Shown here one piece after another: positions 1-8,555 of a stretch of DNA of 25,324 bases. The DNA comes from Firmicutes bacterium UBA1191 (GTDB lineage Bacteria > Bacillota > Clostridia > Peptostreptococcales > Anaerovoracaceae): the NCBI GenBank assembly GCA_002310095.1, contig DBYH01000002.1:1-25324 (forward strand), written 5' to 3'. The translations under genes and the position numbers were made by a program. Numbering within the stretch: position 1 is the first letter of the stretch; every line of letters starts with the position of its first letter. The notes under the pieces are model-generated. The model was not told the DNA's origin. It did not search any database and worked only from the letters and a program-made list of their open reading frames with translations.

Positions 1-7
1 CTTCTTT

Positions 8-2377
8 CTACTTGAATTTAACTACTGTAACGCCGTCTCCGCCTTCATCGAAGGAACCACGGCGGTAATCCTTGATATTCTTGTTCTTTCTGAGGGCGGC
101 TCTGATGCCTTTGCTCAGAATGCCCTCTCCCCGGCCATGGATTATGGTCACTTCACCAAGGCCCGAGATGAAAGCGTCATCTATATATTTTTCCACATCC
201 ATGAGCGCATCGTCAAGGTTTTTTCCCCTTACGTCCACCGATGTTGACACGGTCTGGGCCTTGTGTCTGTACATGGAGCCGTATGACGATCTGCGTCCCG
301 AAGCCGCCTTCGGGACCGGCTGGTCGATGAGCATGATGTCCCTGACATTGACGCCTATCTTCATGGCTCCGATCTGTACCTGAAGGTCTCCCTTCTCATC
401 AGGAAGCTCGCAGACCTCGCCGTTCTGGCCCAGAGTAAGTATTTTCACCCTGTTGCCCAGCTGAAGGCTCTCCGGATCCACCGGCTTGTCGTTTGTCTCG
501 CGCTTTATGGTGTTTCTGTTCTTCTTTTCGATGGCCCTGAGTTTCCTTCTGCCCTCGTCGAAGCGCTTCGTGCGCTCGCCCATGCTTTCCAGGCGGGCTA
601 TCTCTTTGAGTTCCTCCCTGAACTCGTCGGCCGTCTCCTTGGCTTCGGCGATTATCTCTCTGGCCTCCTCTCGGGCTCTCTGTATCTCCTTATCCTTCTG
701 TTCTTCAAGCTTTCTTGCCTTTGCTTCCAGTTCGTCCTGGCGGGCTTTCATCTCGCGGGTGATGCGGACAGCCTCGTCACGCTCAGCCTCGGCCAGTTTC
801 TTGTCTTCCTCGATGGCCGTTATTATGTCCTCGAAGACTATGTCGCCGCCCTCCAGCATCTGCGCCGCCCTGTCCGTGATCTCATCAGGAAGACCCAGCT
901 TCCTGGATATCTCGAAGGCGTTCGACTTGCCCGGAAGGCCTATTGTGAGTTTGTACGTCGGACTCAGGGTCTCCACGTCGAATTCCATGGAGGCGTTCTC
1001 GACTCCCTCCGTCGAAATGGCGTATTTCTTGAGCTCTGTGTAATGGGTCGTCGCGATGGTGCATGCGCCGCGCCTTGCCAGGCTCTCGAGAATCGATATG
1101 GCCAGGGCCGCTCCCTCCGTAGGATCCGTACCCGCGCCAAGTTCGTCCAAAAGCACCAGGCTCTGCCCGTCCGCTTCTTTCATTATCTCCACTATGTTGG
1201 TCATGTGGGATGAGAATGTGGACAGACTCTGCTCAATGCTCTGCTCGTCGCCGATATCAGCGAAGACATTCTCATATACAGGCACCTTGCTTCCCGGCGA
1301 TACCGGTATATGCAGTCCCGTCTGGGCCATGAGGACCAGAAGTCCCGCCGTCTTGAGTGTCACCGTCTTGCCGCCCGTGTTCGGGCCTGTGACCACAAGG
1401 GTCCTGTAGTCGCCGCCGATGCTGATGTTTACCGGCACTACAGTCTTTTTATCTATGAGCGGATGGGCCGCGCTTATGAGCTGCAGTTCATTCCCCTCGC
1501 CTATCAGAGGCTCCTCCCCGTCCATGTCAAAGGACAGTCTGCCCTTCGCGTTGATGAGGTCCAGGGCCAGAAGGAGCTTCTGGTTGTTAACTATGTCGTG
1601 GTATATCTCCGAAACGCCCGCGGACAGTTCGCCCAGTATGCGGTTCATCTCCGCCTTTTCGTCAAGTTCGAGCTGCCTGAGTTCATTATTCATGTTGACG
1701 ATGGCCTGAGGCTCGATGAACACCGTGGCGCCGCTTCCGCTCTGATCATGCACGATTCCGGGCACACGCGCTCTGTGCTCCTGCTTGACAGGAATGACGT
1801 AGCGCCCGTTTCTTATGGTCACGATGGCGTCCTGAAGGATCGTCCTCTCGGAGTTGAGGATGTGGTTCATTTTGGCTTTGACCGCGTCGTTCTGCCTTAC
1901 TATGGCCCGCCTGATGGTCCTGAGCTGTGTGGACGCGTTGTCGGACATCTCGTCCTCGGAGATTATGCAGCGGTCTATTTCCTCCGCAAAGGCTTTATGC
2001 ACCGCTATTATCTCCACTATGGACCCTATAAGAGGCAGTTCCGGCACGTCGTCGCCCTTAAGGAAGGCAACCGTCCTCTCGGCAGCCTTCAGGTTGTAGA
2101 GGATCTGCAGGAGCTGGGCCATGGTCAGGACTCCGCCCTTGCGGGTGAATCCAGCCAGTCCCTCAACATCATAAAAACCACCGACCGGCAAAGGTCCCTT
2201 GGCCGAGATGAGCTTCACCGCTTCTGTGGTTTCTTCCTGTTTTTCCTTTATCTGACGCGCGTCACAGACAGGCTCAAGCTCCGATATGACTTTTCTCGTC
2301 ATTTCGGAGCTTGCCCGGTCTTTCAGCATTTCAATGATCTTATCGTATTCTAAAACGTGTAAGGTCTTTTCTCTCAT
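8..2377 (-). CDS. mutS2: MutS2 family ATPase/endonuclease, complete
   Basis: A 789-residue protein with the full MutS2 architecture. A MutS-like core and lever region fills the N-terminal part. The ATPase follows, with Walker A GPNTGGKT at residues 331-338 and Walker B LLDE at about 409-412. A long charged coiled coil lies at about 520-620, a small beta-rich KOW-like segment at about 640-680, and a C-terminal Smr domain (VDVRG start near 713, HGRGEG at 747-752). MutS2 lacks the mismatch-recognition domain of MutS; in known members it acts on branched or recombining DNA and, in Bacillus, on collided ribosomes through the Smr region. Which role applies here cannot be read from sequence. The ATG directly abuts the TAA of zapA (TAAATG), so translation is probably coupled. 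It is the last gene visible in its operon, and its TAG is 7 bases from the window edge. Confidence 0.95.
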   Translation of the reverse strand: MREKTLHVLEYDKIIEMLKDRASSEMTRKVISELEPVCDARQIKEKQEETTEAVKLISAKGPLPVGGFYDVEGLAGFTRKGGVLTMAQLLQILYNLKAAERTVAFLKGDDVPELPLIGSIVEIIAVHKAFAEEIDRCIISEDEMSDNASTQLRTIRRAIVRQNDAVKAKMNHILNSERTILQDAIVTIRNGRYVIPVKQEHRARVPGIVHDQSGSGATVFIEPQAIVNMNNELRQLELDEKAEMNRILGELSAGVSEIYHDIVNNQKLLLALDLINAKGRLSFDMDGEEPLIGEGNELQLISAAHPLIDKKTVVPVNISIGGDYRTLVVTGPNTGGKTVTLKTAGLLVLMAQTGLHIPVSPGSKVPVYENVFADIGDEQSIEQSLSTFSSHMTNIVEIMKEADGQSLVLLDELGAGTDPTEGAALAISILESLARRGACTIATTHYTELKKYAISTEGVENASMEFDVETLSPTYKLTIGLPGKSNAFEISRKLGLPDEITDRAAQMLEGGDIVFEDIITAIEEDKKLAEAERDEAVRITREMKARQDELEAKARKLEEQKDKEIQRAREEAREIIAEAKETADEFREELKEIARLESMGERTKRFDEGRRKLRAIEKKNRNTIKRETNDKPVDPESLQLGNRVKILTLGQNGEVCELPDEKGDLQVQIGAMKIGVNVRDIMLIDQPVPKAASGRRSSYGSMYRHKAQTVSTSVDVRGKNLDDALMDVEKYIDDAFISGLGEVTIIHGRGEGILSKGIRAALRKNKNIKDYRRGSFDEGGDGVTVVKFK

Positions 2378-2947
2378 TTAGAATCCGCCGGTGCCGTTCT
2401 TGTATTTATCCAGTTCCTTCTTGAGCTGGAGGTTTTCCATCTGAAGGTCGAAGAAGCTGCTCTCGAGCTCTCTGCACTTGCCCTCGACTTCCTTGATCAC
2501 GTCTTCCATTCCGCTCTGGATCTGGGCCTTCGACTCTTCAGCCGCCTCCTTCAGTCTCTCGATCTCAGCGTCCTTGTCACGGAGCTGCTGCATGAGATCG
2601 TCCTTCTGGGCTACGATGGCCTGAGTCTCTTCCTTGTACTCGGTGAAGGACTTCTTCGTCTCGTCCCAGAGCTGAACGTAGTGCTGGGCGTCCTTTTCGA
2701 GCTGGATGTTCATGCTCTTGAGCTCTTCCATCTCCTTGGCGCTCATTGCCTGCTCGCTGGCGATGTTCACGGCAGCGAGAATGGCGACATTCTGAGGGGA
2801 AGCGCCCGCGGATTTCGCAGCGTCTGCGATCTCGTACATCTTGGCGTCCACGCGCGCAGCGTGAGTGATGATATCCTCCTTAGGAAGATCGCCTGAAATG
2901 GTGTACTCCTGTCCGTAGATCTTTACCTTTACTTTGTTGTTTTCCAT
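2378..2947 (-). CDS. zapA: cell division protein ZapA with long coiled-coil tail
   Basis: A 189-residue protein. The first 90 residues or so match ZapA: a beta hairpin (KVKVKIYGQEYTISG), then a helix with AARVDAKMYEIA and the AVNIASEQ segment. ZapA binds FtsZ and cross-links protofilaments at the division site in the cytoplasm. The remaining hundred residues are heptad-rich, highly charged coiled coil (about 75-183), which makes this protein clearly longer than the roughly 85-110 residues usual for the family. The start is supported by a GAGGAG ribosome site a few bases upstream of the ATG. The gene sits between pheT (27-base gap) and mutS2 (stop and start adjacent), the same neighbours as Bacillus zapA (yshA). 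Confidence 0.9.
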   Translation of the reverse strand: MENNKVKVKIYGQEYTISGDLPKEDIITHAARVDAKMYEIADAAKSAGASPQNVAILAAVNIASEQAMSAKEMEELKSMNIQLEKDAQHYVQLWDETKKSFTEYKEETQAIVAQKDDLMQQLRDKDAEIERLKEAAEESKAQIQSGMEDVIKEVEGKCRELESSFFDLQMENLQLKKELDKYKNGTGGF

Positions 2948-2974
2948 GATGAATTCTCCTCAAACAGATATTTT

Positions 2975-5491
2975 TTACATGTCTCTCAGAACAGCGTTCA
3001 GCTTCTCCTTCAGAGTATGCAGAACGTTTTCGTGTACATCTGATACTTCTTCATCGGTCAGAGTCTTGTTTCTGTCTCTGTATACCAGGGTGAACGCGAC
3101 GCTCTTCTTGCCTTCTTCTACCTGCTGACCTCTGTAAACGTCGAACAGGCGGACGCTTTCGAGTATCCGTCCTCCCTTCTGTCTGATGACATCCTCTATA
3201 CTTCCGACTTCCATCTCCTCGTCCACCAGCAGAGCGATGTCTCTGGATGTCGACGGGTACTTAGGAAGCGGTTCATATACTATTTCAGTGTTTGCTTTGC
3301 GCTCGATGGCTCCGAACATAAGCTCCGCGCAGTACACTCTTACGCCGTCAAGTCCAAAAGCAGCCGCCGCGTCAGGATGTACCTCTCCCATTATGCCCAG
3401 TTCCTCGTATTCCTCTCCGGCAGCCTTCATGGCGTCGGATGCCTCAACAAGGACTCTGGCGCATCTTCCGGGATGGTATACTCCGTATGCTGATTCTGAT
3501 ACGAACACAGGATTCTTTATTCCCATGTTCTCCAGCAGCTCCTCTATGACGCCCTTGAGCGCATAGAAGTCACAGCCCTTGCCGTACATGCCGATGCAGA
3601 GAGCGTAGTCCTCGTCCGGCAGCTTGTCAGGGCTGATAGGATTGTCCATGAATGTATTTCCTATCTCGAAGGCCTTGACAGTCTCGATGTTCCTGGAGTA
3701 GTTCCTGGCCAGCACTTCCAGCATATTTGGCGTGAGCACCGTTCTCATGACCGAAGTGTCCTCGCCGAGAGGGTTTATTATCTTTACGAAGGCTCTCTCC
3801 CAGGAATCCTCGCCGATGCGGATCTTGTCCACCCCTGACGGGCTTACGAAGGAGTAAGTCTGTATCTCGTTGAGTCCCATGCCGCAGAGGGCTTCTCTGG
3901 CCATGTCTCTCAGGTGTCTCTCGTAAGGCATTCCTGCCTCTGTATTGCCTCTAGGAAGGGTTACAGGCAATTTGTCGTAGCCGTACATTCTGGCTATCTC
4001 TTCGATGTAGTCCTCTTCCTCCAGAAGATCCTGTCTTACAGTCGGAGGCGTTACCTTCATCACGTCGCCTTCGCCCTCGACCTTTATCTCCAGGCCTTCC
4101 AGCATAGCCTTCATCTCGTCCCTTGAAAGGGCGATGCCCAGAACGTAGTTGATTCTGCTGACTCTGACGTCCAGAGTCTTGGCCGATTCAGGATTCGGAT
4201 AACAGTCTACGCTGCCTTTGCATACCTTGCCTGAATCCGTTATTTCTATGAGTCTGCAGAGCCTGTCCGCGGCCGCTTCCGTCAGATTAGGGTCGATTCC
4301 CTTCTCGAATCTGGCCGACGCCTCGGTTCTGAGGCCCAGCTTCTTCGACGTTGTCCTGACGCTGCTTCCCAGGAAATTCGCCGACTCGATGATTACTGTC
4401 TTTGTATCGTCCTGGATTTCGGAGTTGAGTCCGCCCATGACGCCCGCCACGGCGATGCTTCTTTCCGCGTCCTTGATCATGAGCATGTCGCCCTCGAGAG
4501 TTCTCTCGTTTTCGTCCAGTGTCACGAACTTTTCGCCCGGTTTGGCGTTTTCAACGATGATCTTGCCGCCGTGAACCTCCTTGATGTCGAAGGCGTGCAT
4601 CGGCTGGCCGTACTCGAGCATTACGAAGTTCGTGAAGTCTACGATGTTGTTTATAGGTCTCATGCCCGCGTACATGAGGCGCTTCTGGAGCCACCAAGGC
4701 GACTGCTTGATCACTACGTCCGTGACGATTCTCGCCACGTAGCGCTTGCAGCTCTCAGGGTTCTTTATCTCTACGGAGACGTAATCCGCTGACGCGCCGT
4801 CGCCGTTTTCGTTCTGTATTTCAGTATCCGGGTATCTGAAGGATCTGCTGAAGGTCGCCGCGGCCTCTCTGGCCATTCCCACCTGTGCCAGGCAGTCAGG
4901 TCTGTTCGGGGTTATTTCAAAGTCAACAACGGCCTGTTTCAGGTCCAGAGCCTCAACGAAATCCTGTCCCACCTTGTCTTCGATGCCCTCATAGACATCA
5001 GGCTCGAGGATCCAGATTCCCTCTCTGTGGGCGATAGGCACTACTTTGTCCTCAAATCCCATCTCTCCGCAGGAGCAGAGCATTCCGTAGGACATTACGC
5101 CTCTCAGCTCGCCCTTTACGATATCCACTCCGCCTTCCTTCTTAGGCTGTCCGTGGAGAGGTCCCGGAATGTGGCTTCCCGAAAGAGCCACAGGCACATA
5201 GGCGCCCTCATATACGTTAGGAGCTCCCGTAACGATCTGGAGAAGTCCGTTTTCGTCCTTGCCCTCGGCCTCGCATCCGCCTACGTCTATCCTGCAGATC
5301 ACAAGCTTGTCCGCATGCGGATGAGGCTCAATCCTGTCAATTCTGCCCACGACAACGTTTTTCACGTCATCGCAAAACCAGTCGCACGTCTCCAGGTTCG
5401 AACCGGACATTATCATCCTGTCGCAGAACTCGTCGACGCCAACGTCGCTCAGATCTATATAGTCACTTATCCATTCAACTGGTACTAACAT
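2975..5491 (-). CDS. pheT: phenylalanine--tRNA ligase beta subunit
   Basis: An 838-residue PheT, a little longer than the usual 790-800. Domains in order: an EMAP-like tRNA-binding OB fold (about 40-155, with VGRIDRIEPHPHADKL), the B3/B4 editing region (about 210-390), a B5 DNA-binding-like domain (about 410-480), a catalytic-like core, and a C-terminal ferredoxin-fold anticodon-binding domain (about 740-838, containing KYPSTSRDIAL and VYRDRNKTLTDEEV). With PheS it forms the alpha2-beta2 enzyme that charges tRNA-Phe; the beta subunit hydrolyses mischarged Tyr-tRNA-Phe. The start is set by an AAGGAGAAGG site just before the ATG. The pheS stop is 14 bases upstream, so the two are cotranscribed. 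Confidence 0.96.
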   Translation of the reverse strand: MLVPVEWISDYIDLSDVGVDEFCDRMIMSGSNLETCDWFCDDVKNVVVGRIDRIEPHPHADKLVICRIDVGGCEAEGKDENGLLQIVTGAPNVYEGAYVPVALSGSHIPGPLHGQPKKEGGVDIVKGELRGVMSYGMLCSCGEMGFEDKVVPIAHREGIWILEPDVYEGIEDKVGQDFVEALDLKQAVVDFEITPNRPDCLAQVGMAREAAATFSRSFRYPDTEIQNENGDGASADYVSVEIKNPESCKRYVARIVTDVVIKQSPWWLQKRLMYAGMRPINNIVDFTNFVMLEYGQPMHAFDIKEVHGGKIIVENAKPGEKFVTLDENERTLEGDMLMIKDAERSIAVAGVMGGLNSEIQDDTKTVIIESANFLGSSVRTTSKKLGLRTEASARFEKGIDPNLTEAAADRLCRLIEITDSGKVCKGSVDCYPNPESAKTLDVRVSRINYVLGIALSRDEMKAMLEGLEIKVEGEGDVMKVTPPTVRQDLLEEEDYIEEIARMYGYDKLPVTLPRGNTEAGMPYERHLRDMAREALCGMGLNEIQTYSFVSPSGVDKIRIGEDSWERAFVKIINPLGEDTSVMRTVLTPNMLEVLARNYSRNIETVKAFEIGNTFMDNPISPDKLPDEDYALCIGMYGKGCDFYALKGVIEELLENMGIKNPVFVSESAYGVYHPGRCARVLVEASDAMKAAGEEYEELGIMGEVHPDAAAAFGLDGVRVYCAELMFGAIERKANTEIVYEPLPKYPSTSRDIALLVDEEMEVGSIEDVIRQKGGRILESVRLFDVYRGQQVEEGKKSVAFTLVYRDRNKTLTDEEVSDVHENVLHTLKEKLNAVLRDM

Positions 5492-5505
5492 TTCCTTCTC
5501 CTTGC

Positions 5506-6528
5506 CTATTTGAACTGTTCAATGAACCTCATATCGTTTTCATAAAACAGTCTTATGTCATCCACTCCGTACTTCAGCATGGCTACACGCTCAACGCCCA
5601 GTCCAAAGGCGAATCCTGTGTATTTCTCCGTATCAAGGCCTCCGACCTTGAGTACATTCGGGTGAACCATACCGCATCCGAGGATTTCTATCCATCCGGA
5701 GCCCTTGCAGACCCTGCAGCCCTTTCCTCCGCACTTGAAGCACGATACATCCACCTCGGCGCTCGGTTCCGTGAACGGGAAGTGGTGAGGTCTGAACTTG
5801 GTCTTCGTGTCAGGTCCGAAGAGCTGCTTGGCGAAGCTGTCAAGAGTTCCCTTCAGATCCGCCATTGTGATGCCCTCATCTACCACAAGTCCCTCTATCT
5901 GGTGGAACATCGGCGAGTGGGTGGCGTCCGGCGTATCGCATCTGAAGCATCTGCCCGGTGAAATTACCTTGATAGGCGGTTTCTGCTTCAGCAGTGTCCT
6001 TACCTGCACCGGCGATGTCTGTGTTCTGAGCAGAACATCCTCCGTGATGTAGAATGTGTCCGTCATGTCCCTGGCCGGATGATCCGGGCTGGCGTTCAGC
6101 GCGTCAAAGTTATTGAATACAGTTTCTACCTCAGGACCCTCTACAATGGAGAATCCCATATTCATAAAGACTTTCGATATTTCCTCCATGGTAATGGTGA
6201 GCGGATGCTTTACGCCGAGTTTAGGCCTTCTGCCCGGCTCTGTGACGTCGATCCTCTCAGCTTTGAACCTCGCGGCCTGGGCCGCGGCCTCTACAGCCGC
6301 GAACTTGTCCTCGAGCATGGTCTCGATCCTGCCTCTTACCTCGTTGGCGATCTGTCCCGTGGTCTTTCTCTCCTCAGGGCTGAGTTTTCCCATGCCTCTC
6401 AGTATCTGTGTCAGTTCGCCTTTCTTGCCAAGGAGTTTTACCCTGATCTCTTCTGTCTGTGCCCTGTCCTGTGCCTTTTCAAGCTGGGACTTCGCTTCTT
6501 CCAAAATCCTGTTTAACTGGTCCTGCAT
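5506..6528 (-). CDS. pheS: phenylalanine--tRNA ligase alpha subunit
   Basis: A 340-residue class II synthetase subunit. It has an N-terminal coiled coil that contacts tRNA (1-90), motif 2 around residues 190-213 with HSPMFHQIEG, and motif 3 at about 305-320 (FGLGVERVAM). Between them is a CX2CX4CX2C knuckle (Cys 263, 266, 271, 274) that could hold zinc; the E. coli enzyme, as I recall it, lacks this insertion while Firmicute enzymes have it. It makes Phe-AMP and transfers Phe to tRNA-Phe. Its ATG overlaps the upstream methyltransferase stop by one base (TAATG), so translation is coupled. There is therefore no room for the T-box leader that often controls pheST in Firmicutes. Confidence 0.96.
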   Translation of the reverse strand: MQDQLNRILEEAKSQLEKAQDRAQTEEIRVKLLGKKGELTQILRGMGKLSPEERKTTGQIANEVRGRIETMLEDKFAAVEAAAQAARFKAERIDVTEPGRRPKLGVKHPLTITMEEISKVFMNMGFSIVEGPEVETVFNNFDALNASPDHPARDMTDTFYITEDVLLRTQTSPVQVRTLLKQKPPIKVISPGRCFRCDTPDATHSPMFHQIEGLVVDEGITMADLKGTLDSFAKQLFGPDTKTKFRPHHFPFTEPSAEVDVSCFKCGGKGCRVCKGSGWIEILGCGMVHPNVLKVGGLDTEKYTGFAFGLGVERVAMLKYGVDDIRLFYENDMRFIEQFK

Positions 6529-7325
6529 TATTCTGCCTTTCCTGCGGCGCGCCTCTGGCGGAGAGCCTCATACATGAGTATTCCCGCCGCTGCTGCCGCG
6601 TTCAATGATTCTATGTCACCCTCCATGGGGATCCTCACTAAAGTGTCCGCCGCCTCTCTTATTTCGTCGCTTATGCCGCTCCCTTCGTTTCCTATGACGA
6701 TGGCTATATCCCCCGTCATGTCGGCCTCCGTGTACTCGGCGGAACCCTGAAGGTCGCTGGCCACGATCCTGACGCCCTGCTCTCTGCATATACTGATGGC
6801 GTCCGCGGCGCTCATTCCTTCAAAAACTTCAACCCTGAGCAGTGAACCCGCCCCTGCTCTGACTGTCTTTGGTGAATATATATCTCCTGTGCCCTTTATG
6901 GCTATCAGAGTGCCGAAGCCCGCCGCCTCGGCCGTTCTGATTATGGTTCCTATGTTTCCCGGATCCTGGAGTCTGTCCAGGATGACGGCTCTTCTTCCGC
7001 CTGCTGTCTTCCTAATTCCGTCTCCGGGCTTCGGTTTCCTTGCCACCGCAATGACTCCCTGGGAATTCTCCGTATCCGACAGCCTGTCGAAGAGGCCGTC
7101 AGCCAGAATCACAGTGTCCGTCTCGATAAGTCCGTCCAGTTGAGGACTGTCCTTGTCACTCTCCCTTACGAATACAGCGGCGGGAGGATTTCCTGCCTTT
7201 ACCGCATCCATAACAGGCCTTGGTCCTTCGAGAAGGAACATGCCTGTCTGATCTCTGTATTTCTTTCTCAGAAGTCTGAGAGCATCCCTGTAAGCAGGGT
7301 TATCTTTCGAACTGATTGTTTTCAT
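6528..7325 (-). CDS. TrmH/SpoU-family RNA 2'-O-ribose methyltransferase
   Basis: A 265-residue SPOUT methyltransferase. An N-terminal substrate-binding domain of the SpoU type (about 1-95, with FLLEGPRPVMDAV) precedes a trefoil-knot catalytic domain. Motif 1 is around Asn124-Arg130 (DPGNIGTIIRTAEA), motif 2 is at 209-219 (IVIGNEGSGIS), and motif 3 is at 232-247 (IPMEGDIESLNAAAAA). Such enzymes methylate ribose in 23S rRNA or tRNA using SAM; the exact target cannot be told from sequence. Bacillus places its homologue ysgA in front of pheST, as here. The ATG is the first in-frame one, but the ribosome site is weak. A strong terminator hairpin ends 22 bases before the ATG and I see no clear promoter in that gap. 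Confidence 0.9.
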   Translation of the reverse strand: MKTISSKDNPAYRDALRLLRKKYRDQTGMFLLEGPRPVMDAVKAGNPPAAVFVRESDKDSPQLDGLIETDTVILADGLFDRLSDTENSQGVIAVARKPKPGDGIRKTAGGRRAVILDRLQDPGNIGTIIRTAEAAGFGTLIAIKGTGDIYSPKTVRAGAGSLLRVEVFEGMSAADAISICREQGVRIVASDLQGSAEYTEADMTGDIAIVIGNEGSGISDEIREAADTLVRIPMEGDIESLNAAAAAGILMYEALRQRRAAGKAE

Positions 7326-7347
7326 CAGGATGACCGGATCGCCTCAT

Positions 7348-7379
7348 AAAAAAGCAGTAGCCGGCGCTGAACCGGCTAC
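7348..7379 (-). terminator. rho-independent terminator after ftsZ
   Basis: On the minus strand an 8-bp perfect stem (GTAGCCGG/CCGGCTAC, arms 7372-7379 and 7357-7364) with a 7-base loop is followed by TGC and six T (7348-7353). It starts 15 bases after the ftsZ TAG and should end the dcw transcript. It also lies directly in front of the methyltransferase-pheST module, so any readthrough here would set expression of that module. Confidence 0.85.
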
Positions 7380-7394
7380 AAACTGATTTTCATG

Positions 7395-8489
7395 CTATCT
7401 CTTCAGGAAATCCGGAATGTCCATTCCCTGGAGTGTGTCGAAATCTGGTAAGTGGCTTGCCGGTGCAGCTTCGCCTTCCTGAGGAGCCGCCTGAGGTTCT
7501 TCCTCCGGCTTCTCGGCAGGTCTGCCTGCTTCTCTGTTGTCGCCGAATCCGGCAGCTATTACTGTTACCGCGATTTCGTCCTGCATCTCTTCCTTGATGG
7601 ATGTACCAAGGATGATGATGGCGTTCGGGTCTGCCTCTTCATCGATCTGTGAAGCGACCTTGTCGACATCCAGCATGGTCAGATTCATGCCGCCCGTGAT
7701 GTTGATGAGGACTGCCTTGGCTCCGCTGATTTTTGTCTCAAGCAGCGGGCTGTTCACCGCGCCTCTCACGGCGTCGTCCAGTCTGTTCTCTCCTGAGCCG
7801 TGGCCTACGCCCATGTGTACAACGCCTCTGTCCTTCATGATGGTCGTTACATCAGCGAAGTCCAGATTGATCAGAGCGTCGTCCACGATGATATCCGATA
7901 TGGACTGAACGCCCAGCTTCAGTACGTCGTCAGCCATTGCAAAGGCATCCAGAAGCGATGTCTGTTCTTCTACTGTCTCGAGGAGCTTGTCGTTAGGAAT
8001 AACTACAAGGGAGTCCACATATTTCTTGAGGAACTTGATTCCCAGTTCGGCATGCTCGCCTCTCTTCTTTCCTTCAAATCTGAAAGGCTTCGTTACGACG
8101 CCGACTGTCAGGATTCCCATGTCCTTGGCTATCTTCGCGATTATCGGGGCAGCTCCGGTACCTGTTCCGCCGCCCATTCCGCATGTGATGAAGACCATGT
8201 CCGCCCCAGTGACGAACTTCTCCAGATCTTCGAGGTTCTCCTCAGCTGATTTCTGGCCGATTTCAGGGTTTCCTCCTGCACCCAGACCCTTGGTCAGTTT
8301 CTCGCCGATCTGTATCTTAGTCTCTGCTCTGTTCTTGGAGAGAGCCTGTTTATCCGTATTGACCGCAACGAAGGTCACGCCCTTCATTCCGGACTCTATC
8401 ATTCTGTTTATCGCGTTGCAGCCGCCGCCGCCAACACCGATAACTTTTATCTCCTGTAATGTGTTGTCATTCATTTCAAATTGTAACAT
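7395..8489 (-). CDS. ftsZ: cell division GTPase FtsZ
   Basis: A 364-residue tubulin homologue. The nucleotide-binding N-terminal half carries the signature GGGTGTG at 106-112, and the T7 loop NLDFADV (208-214) supplies the catalytic aspartates. A C-terminal globular domain reaches to about 318, followed by an acidic Pro/Ala/Glu-rich linker (about 320-350). The conserved tail ends in DIPDFLKR (357-364), the peptide bound by FtsA, SepF, ZapA-type partners and ClpX. It polymerises into the Z ring. The start is fixed by a consensus GGAGGT (8496-8501) six bases before the ATG; the internal Met6 has no such site. It is the last gene of the dcw operon and is followed by a terminator. A separate promoter is visible in the ftsQ end. 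Confidence 0.97.
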   Translation of the reverse strand: MLQFEMNDNTLQEIKVIGVGGGGCNAINRMIESGMKGVTFVAVNTDKQALSKNRAETKIQIGEKLTKGLGAGGNPEIGQKSAEENLEDLEKFVTGADMVFITCGMGGGTGTGAAPIIAKIAKDMGILTVGVVTKPFRFEGKKRGEHAELGIKFLKKYVDSLVVIPNDKLLETVEEQTSLLDAFAMADDVLKLGVQSISDIIVDDALINLDFADVTTIMKDRGVVHMGVGHGSGENRLDDAVRGAVNSPLLETKISGAKAVLINITGGMNLTMLDVDKVASQIDEEADPNAIIILGTSIKEEMQDEIAVTVIAAGFGDNREAGRPAEKPEEEPQAAPQEGEAAPASHLPDFDTLQGMDIPDFLKR

Positions 8490-8526
8490 CGAGGTACCTC
8501 CGCTTAATGTAGTTATATCTGACAGA

Positions 8527-8555
8527 AGTATAACACAGTTTTATTTAGGCGTAAA
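8527..8555 (-). promoter_or_regulatory. candidate sigma-A promoter for ftsZ
   Basis: On the minus strand, TTTACG (8550-8555; 4 of 6 to consensus) and TATACT (8527-8532; 5 of 6) are separated by exactly 17 bases, with a TGn extended -10 (TGTTATACT). The -35 overlaps the last codons of ftsQ. The predicted start near 8520 gives a leader of about 30 bases with the consensus ftsZ ribosome site. Seen in sequence; activity is inferred. Confidence 0.6.

Noticed and set aside
1310..2353. A 347-codon open frame on the plus strand opposite mutS2.
   Set aside because: It is antisense to a clear, well-conserved gene, has no recognisable domain and no ribosome site; codon bias of the true gene keeps this frame open.
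6526..7394. Possible T-box leader controlling pheST.
   Set aside because: pheS overlaps the methyltransferase gene by one base, and the 69-base gap before that gene is too short and lacks T-box signatures; its hairpin is better read as the ftsZ terminator.
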